A stretch of 9,924 nucleotides of DNA. It comes from CAVZLD01 sp964522605 (lineage in GTDB: Bacteria > Planctomycetota > Planctomycetia > Pirellulales > Pirellulaceae). The notes under the pieces were generated by a model. That model worked only from the letters and a program-made list of their open reading frames with translations, searched no databases and had not been told where the DNA came from. The stretch covers positions 1 through 9,924 of the forward strand of contig CAZFWV010000255.1 in the NCBI GenBank assembly GCA_964522605.1, in the 5' to 3' direction. The translations under genes and the position numbers were made by a program. Positions 6,019 through 9,924 of this stretch are shown in pieces (the stretch's first letter is position 1; every line of letters begins with the position of its first letter).

Positions 6019-7128
6019 TTAGACGTACTCCCAATCCTTAAGCCACTGATATCGCTGGGGTAAGCTGGCCCAAGCCCGATTCATGGCTCGATCGAGCAAG
6101 GCGTTTTCTTCCTGGTCGAGTTGGCGGCGCTCAAGAATCGCCAGAGCCATATTGTCGACTTGTTCAACAGTAATCAGTCCGGGGATGGGTGCGGTAATCG
6201 CGGGATTGCAGAGGATTGCCCGGATGGCAAGGCGCGCGAGTCGATTGTCTTCCTCGGCATGCGGGTTGCTGGGTGTGCTATCCCCTTTGAAGATCGAGTT
6301 GCTCGCAAATGGCTTGATGCCAAACCAGCCGACGTCGTGTTTGTTCATTGAGGCCCACAGGCCGGAGTCATCGGTAACGATCTTCGTGCGCGCGGTGTAC
6401 GGGGTGCAAATCACCTCGAGCTGATCGGGATACTTTTCGATCAGCTTCTTGATGTGTGGGCGATCGTGGGACGAAATGCCGGTGAATCGCGCCAGGCCGC
6501 TCTGCTTCGCCCAATCAAGCGCTTTGATCAATTCTTCGATCGTGGCTTCATCGTGTTGGCTACTCTCCTCCAGACATGTGATTCTCCACAGATCGACATA
6601 TTCGAGGTTGGCAGTTTTCAGCCCTTCCTGAAATCCCTCCTTCAGCTTCTCGAAAGTTCGCCATTCCGGGTATCGAACCTCGGTGTGGCCCCAGGAGTAT
6701 CCTAGGAACATCTTGTCACGGCGTCCTTCCAGGGCCTTGCTGTAAGCAATCACTTCGTTGCTCCAGCAGGCATCGATGTAATTGATGCCTCGATCAATAC
6801 AGCGGCTGACGACCTCGCGACGGTTTGCATCGAATTCGGGTGCGCCAGCTCCCCAATCCAGCCATCCTTGCCCTTGAGACTTCTGCGGAAGGACCTTGTC
6901 GATTCGCTTCCAATGCCCCCCGAGGCAAACGGCGGAGATCATCATGTTCGTTTTCCCGCACCGGCGATATTCCATCTGCGGGTTGTAGCTCGGAATCTGG
7001 CTCGTGTCTTGGTTGTCAGGATTGCCGGCGAGGACCGTCTTGGTCGGCGTCAGTCCCAATGCGACTCCAGCGGCTCCCAGAGCGGTGCCACGGACAAACA
7101 CACGACGATTGACTTTGTCGTCTGCCAT
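6019..7128 (-). CDS. Aldo/keto reductase-fold protein with Tat signal, catalytic tetrad lost
   Basis: A 369-aa AKR-superfamily protein. Residues 1-35 are a Tat signal (NRRVFVRG, then Ala/Gly/Leu, with AGN near the cleavage point). The barrel is recognised from MEYRRCGKTNMMISAVCLGG (52-71), GINYIDA (114-120), ARFTGISSHDRPHI, FGIKPFAS and PAITAPIPGL. The usual tetrad is mostly absent: D119 is kept, but the Tyr position is occupied within CWSNE, the Lys after FLGY is S145, and the His in the DLWRIT strand is T184. It therefore probably does not act as a standard carbonyl reductase. The frame is clean and the fold motifs are strong, so this is not a decaying gene. Start: ATG at 7128 has AGAGGA upstream at good spacing and opens the Tat signal, although the frame is open back into ovoA. 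It is convergent with the first AKR and divergent from ovoA. I recall planctomycete relatives with the same motif changes, but this is unchecked. Confidence 0.88.
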   Translation of the reverse strand: MADDKVNRRVFVRGTALGAAGVALGLTPTKTVLAGNPDNQDTSQIPSYNPQMEYRRCGKTNMMISAVCLGGHWKRIDKVLPQKSQGQGWLDWGAGAPEFDANRREVVSRCIDRGINYIDACWSNEVIAYSKALEGRRDKMFLGYSWGHTEVRYPEWRTFEKLKEGFQEGLKTANLEYVDLWRITCLEESSQHDEATIEELIKALDWAKQSGLARFTGISSHDRPHIKKLIEKYPDQLEVICTPYTARTKIVTDDSGLWASMNKHDVGWFGIKPFASNSIFKGDSTPSNPHAEEDNRLARLAIRAILCNPAITAPIPGLITVEQVDNMALAILERRQLDQEENALLDRAMNRAWASLPQRYQWLKDWEYV

Positions 7129-7197
7129 TTTGATTCCTCTCGATCTTGGGCGTGGCGAGGGCACCGGCCCGAGTCGGCCGGCGGAGTGATTTCGTCT

Positions 7198-7226
7198 ATT
7201 ATGACGAAAACGAACTACGGTGAGAA
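7198..7226 (-). promoter_or_regulatory. Candidate promoter of the second AKR, with overlapping dyad
   Basis: On the minus strand TTCTCA (7226-7221, 4 of 6) and CATAAT (7203-7198, 5 of 6) are separated by exactly 17 nt. The -10 box lies in a perfect 7-bp inverted repeat, TTTCGTC (7190-7196) and GACGAAA (7203-7209), with a 6-nt centre, which could be a repressor site. The predicted leader is about 60-65 nt. Confidence 0.4.
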
Positions 7227-7287
7227 CAGAGGAAATCCAACGGCATGAATCAAAGCCGTGGAAGCGGGAACTCACCTGCAGCACTGG

Positions 7288-7335
7288 ACTGCGAACGGTG
7301 AAAATGTTGTTATCTCGGTGAGAAAACGAGCGACC
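7288..7335. repeat. 48-nt dispersed repeat, copy 2
   Basis: Partner of 972-1019 (41 of 48 identical, same orientation). The hairpin core is TCTC, loop GGT, GAGA, with GTT and AAC able to add pairs around one mismatch, so the fold is slightly stronger than in copy 1. It lies 159 nt upstream of the start of the minus-strand AKR. Similarity fades on both sides of the 48 nt. Confidence 0.65.
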
Positions 7336-7713
7336 AGCGGGTGCGACGCGTACCCGGGTGCGGAAGCACCCCGTTGGGCGCGGCCCTGCCGCCCTGCGAT
7401 TTGGCCTCCTATGTCCACCGTGTGGGCAACGAGCTAGATCCGCCGTATGATGGGAACGAATGTCAGAAATGCCTTGAGCGACTGGGCTGCAGCCGAGCCG
7501 TTTACGACCGCATGCGTGCAAGAGTCGGTTCCGTTGGTCGCTCGAGTTCGTACCGACACAACAAGGGTTTTGCCGTTTGTCATCATGCCGAGACCGTTTC
7601 CTCGGACCTCGTTGCCAGTTGTCATTTTGCCGTTGAATTGGCAGGACTCGGTCGTTGGTATAGGAGCGTAAGGAAGTGCGGCGGCAGCCGCCTGGATTTG
7701 CGAGGATTTGACG

Positions 7714-9861
7714 ATGAATGAACGTTCCCGAGCGGGATGGAGGACCGACGCGCGTTTGCGAAAGACGAGAACGATTGTACTCGATCAAGGCGAGCCCGAA
7801 CAAAAACGGGCTGAGATTCGACAGTATTTTCACGACACGTTTGATATTGATGAATCGCTGTTGGAAATGCTGCGGTATGACGAGACCTTTTATCGCCGTG
7901 CCGATCCGTTGCGTCATCCGCTGATCTTCTACTTCGGTCACACGGCGGTGTTCTTCATTAATAAGTTGATTCTCGCGAAACTCATTGATTCGAGAATCAA
8001 TCCTGCGTTTGAGTCGATGTTTGCGGTGGGCGTCGACGAAATGTCGTGGGATGACTTGAATGAGGCGCACTACGACTGGCCGGCCGTGGCAGAGGTGCAG
8101 GCGTACCGTGATCGGGTTCGCGACGTCGTTGATCAGCTGATTCAGACCTTGCCAATCTCTTTGCCCATTCGCTGGGAAAGTCCGTGGTGGGTGGTGATGA
8201 TGGGCATCGAACATGCTCGCATTCACCTGGAGACTTCTTCGGTCTTGATCCGGCAATTACCGATCGAACATGTCCGCAGCCATCCACTTTGGGAGATCTG
8301 TCGGGAGTCGGGTGCCGCCCCAACGAATGACCTGGTTGACGTTATGCCGGGCCGAGTGGCGCTGGGTAAAGCCAAGGAGCATCCGCTGTACGGTTGGGAC
8401 AATGAATACGGAAGCTATTCGGAAGATTTGAAGAAGTTTCGGGCCAGCCGATACTTGGTGACCAACGCAGAGTTTCGAGAGTTTGTCGACGATGGTGGCT
8501 ATACGGAGTCGCGATGGTGGACCGAAGAAGGGTGGAAGTGGCGGGAATACAAGCAAGCCAATCATCCGCTGTTCTGGATCGTGGCAAATCAATCGTTTCG
8601 TTTGCGGACTGTGGCGGAAGAGATTGATATGCCATGGGACTGGCCGGTCGAAGTGAATTACCTGGAAGCGAAAGCTTTCTGCAACTGGAAGAGCGCAGCA
8701 ACCGGTAAGAGTCTACGCTTGCCGACAGAGGCGGAATGGTATCATCTGCGCGATCAAGAAATTCATACCGATCAACCGTATTGGGAAGAAGCACCTGCGA
8801 ACATTAATCTCGAGCACTACGCGTCGAGCTGCCCGGTTACGAAGTTTGCCAGCGGGGATTTCTTTGACGTGATCGGGAACGTCTGGCAGTGGACGGAGAC
8901 GCCCATCACGGGGTTCCTAGGCTTCGAGATTCACCCGTTCTACGACGACTTCTCGACTCCGACATTCGACGGCCTGCACAATCTAATCAAAGGCGGGTCG
9001 TGGATTTCGACGGGCAATGAGGCGACGCGGGACTCGCGGTACGCCTTTCGACGCCATTTCTTTCAGCACGCCGGACTTCGGTACGTCGAATCAGAGCGGA
9101 CCGTTTCCGTTCGCGTCGACGTCTACGAAACGGATCCCCTCGTCGCCCAGTACTGCGAAAGCCACTACGGCGAAGATTACTTTGGAGTGGAGAACTTTCC
9201 CAAGGCGCTGAGCCAACTGTGCTTGGATCGGATGACAGATCGACCTCGACGGAAAGCACTCGATCTCGGTTGCGCCGTTGGTCGCGGGACGTTTGAACTG
9301 GCTCGTGGTTTTCAGGACGTCATGGGCCTGGATTTCTCCGCCCGCTTTGTCCGAATCGGCGTGGAGATGAAGGAAAAGGGCTTCATTCGCTACGCGCGGA
9401 CGGAAGAGGGCGAGTTAATGTCCTATCACGAAACGCGTCTGTCCGATCTGGGCCTGGACGGTACCGAGTCGCGAGTCGCGTTTCAGCAGGCCGATGCCTG
9501 TAATCTGAAGGAGATCCACAGCGGTTACGACCTTGTCCTGGCTGCCAATCTGATCGATCGATTGTACAGCCCCAAGAAACTCCTCGGGATGATCCATGAG
9601 CGCATCAATCCGGGAGGGCTCTTGGTGATCGCGTCGCCATACACATGGGATGAGGCGTTCACGGAGAAGGAGGAATGGCTTGGTGGCGTCCGCGTTGCGG
9701 GCGAGCCATTTACGACCCTCGACGGCCTGCACGAATGCCTTGACGCGAATTTCACACGGCTAGAAGAACCCGTCAATCTCCCCTTCGTGATCCGCGAGAC
9801 TCGCCGCAAATTCCAGCACTCGTTCAGCGAGGTCACGATCTGGCAACGCGGGAAGGTCTAG
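7714..9861 (+). CDS. ovoA: OvoA: 5-histidylcysteine sulfoxide synthase / mercaptohistidine N-methyltransferase
   Basis: A 715-aa three-domain enzyme of ovothiol A synthesis. The iron-dependent N-terminal part joins cysteine to the C5 of histidine as a sulfoxide using oxygen. The C-terminal part methylates the imidazole of the later 4-mercaptohistidine intermediate with S-adenosylmethionine. A DinB-like domain (about 35-185) supplies the likely iron ligands H76 (FYFGHT), H167 and H171 (HARIHLE). A formylglycine-generating-enzyme-like domain (about 205-475) includes LRLPTEAEWYHL, WQWTE and GGSWISTGNEATRDSRY. The methyltransferase (about 480-715) has DLGCAVGRG (517-525) and GLDFSARF. Y410, in HPFYDDFSTP, may be the active-site tyrosine described for OvoA; this is inferred. 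Length and domain order match full-length OvoA and not EgtB. Start: the ATG at 7714 has AGGA 7 nt upstream; the in-frame TTG at 7708 would sit too close to it. The separate PLP lyase OvoB is not in the window. A tandem repeat abuts the stop. Confidence 0.94.
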   Translation: MNERSRAGWRTDARLRKTRTIVLDQGEPEQKRAEIRQYFHDTFDIDESLLEMLRYDETFYRRADPLRHPLIFYFGHTAVFFINKLILAKLIDSRINPAFESMFAVGVDEMSWDDLNEAHYDWPAVAEVQAYRDRVRDVVDQLIQTLPISLPIRWESPWWVVMMGIEHARIHLETSSVLIRQLPIEHVRSHPLWEICRESGAAPTNDLVDVMPGRVALGKAKEHPLYGWDNEYGSYSEDLKKFRASRYLVTNAEFREFVDDGGYTESRWWTEEGWKWREYKQANHPLFWIVANQSFRLRTVAEEIDMPWDWPVEVNYLEAKAFCNWKSAATGKSLRLPTEAEWYHLRDQEIHTDQPYWEEAPANINLEHYASSCPVTKFASGDFFDVIGNVWQWTETPITGFLGFEIHPFYDDFSTPTFDGLHNLIKGGSWISTGNEATRDSRYAFRRHFFQHAGLRYVESERTVSVRVDVYETDPLVAQYCESHYGEDYFGVENFPKALSQLCLDRMTDRPRRKALDLGCAVGRGTFELARGFQDVMGLDFSARFVRIGVEMKEKGFIRYARTEEGELMSYHETRLSDLGLDGTESRVAFQQADACNLKEIHSGYDLVLAANLIDRLYSPKKLLGMIHERINPGGLLVIASPYTWDEAFTEKEEWLGGVRVAGEPFTTLDGLHECLDANFTRLEEPVNLPFVIRETRRKFQHSFSEVTIWQRGKV

Positions 9862-9924
9862 GCTGGAGGCTGGAGACTGGAGGCTGGAGGCTGGAGACTG
9901 GAGACTGGAGACTGGAGACTGGAG
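9861..9924. repeat. Heptanucleotide tandem array (RCTGGAG)n
   Basis: Nine perfect 7-nt units, GCTGGAG or ACTGGAG, run from 9862 to the window edge, and the final G of the ovoA stop codon extends the pattern. Only the first base of the unit varies, in the order G G A G G A A A A. The array probably continues past the window. The G-rich strand has closely spaced GG pairs that might stack as a weak quadruplex. It may affect the 3' end of the ovoA message or be a neutral slippage product. No gene is visible in it. Confidence 0.9.

Larger units (their letters stand above)
7129..7713. other. Divergent intergenic region between the second AKR and ovoA
   Basis: A 585-nt gap holding the control regions of both genes. 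It contains a candidate minus-strand promoter with an overlapping dyad (7190-7226), the second copy of the 48-nt repeat (7288-7335) and a small hairpin with a GGAA (GNRA-type) tetraloop, GGGTGC/GCACCC at 7356-7371. Short open frames on both strands (for example 7341-7721 plus, 7434-7625 minus) have no recognisable domains and no convincing ribosome binding sites, so none is called as a gene. For ovoA, TTGGCA (7638-7643) and TATAGG (7659-7664) could be promoter boxes, but the 15-nt spacer is short. Confidence 0.55.

Noticed and set aside
7638..7664. TTGGCA and TATAGG as an ovoA promoter
   Set aside because: The 15-nt spacer and 4-of-6 -10 box are too weak for a separate feature; only mentioned with the intergenic region.
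7341..7721. 126-codon plus-strand frame before ovoA (and a 63-codon frame on the other strand)
   Set aside because: No recognisable domain, no good ribosome binding site, and it overlaps the ovoA start. Non-coding control region is a simpler reading.
7129..8256. Long open frame extending the minus-strand AKR upstream, antisense to ovoA
   Set aside because: It would place the Tat signal internally; its composition looks like an antisense shadow of ovoA, while the ATG at 7128 has a good ribosome binding site.
9861..9924. CRISPR array
   Set aside because: Units are 7 nt and contiguous with no spacers; this is a simple tandem repeat.

Overview
The window looks like chromosomal DNA from a planctomycete, most likely of the Pirellulales/Rhodopirellula type. 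This is inferred from three things: several enzymes carrying twin-arginine (Tat) signals, including aldo/keto reductases; long non-coding gaps between single genes; and short, highly symmetrical intergenic repeats. No rRNA or other phylogenetic marker is present, so the assignment rests on gene style alone.

Layout from left to right. Positions 1-130 hold a long imperfect inverted repeat beyond the 3' end of msrB. Positions 131-763 (-) encode a lipoprotein-type methionine-R-sulfoxide reductase. Positions 764-1490 are a divergent intergenic region with a nested dyad and one copy of a 48-nt dispersed repeat. Positions 1491-4649 (+) encode a large Tat-exported GH116-like glycosidase with an extra beta-rich domain inserted in its N-terminal half. 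Positions 4839-5846 (+) encode a Tat-signal aldo/keto reductase with an intact catalytic tetrad. Positions 5847-6018, between convergent genes, carry a REP-like pair of hairpins. Positions 6019-7128 (-) encode a second Tat-signal aldo/keto reductase-fold protein that lacks the tetrad Tyr, Lys and His. Positions 7129-7713 are a second divergent intergenic region with the other copy of the 48-nt repeat. Positions 7714-9861 (+) encode a full-length three-domain OvoA, which catalyses the first and last steps of ovothiol A synthesis. Positions 9861-9924 are a heptanucleotide tandem array running off the window.

How the genes may work together. The GH116 enzyme and the downstream aldo/keto reductase lie on one strand 189 nt apart and both carry Tat signals, so a shared role in breaking down and oxidising or reducing sugars outside the cytoplasm is plausible but unproven. 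MsrB (repair of oxidised methionine) and OvoA (thiol-histidine antioxidant) share a redox theme but are far apart and on opposite strands, so no operon links them. No defence system, CRISPR array, transposase, phage gene, tRNA or rRNA was seen. The least ordinary items are the tetrad-less reductase, the domain insertion and cysteine-rich active-site block in the GH116 protein, the complete OvoA, and the several classes of symmetrical or tandem intergenic repeats.
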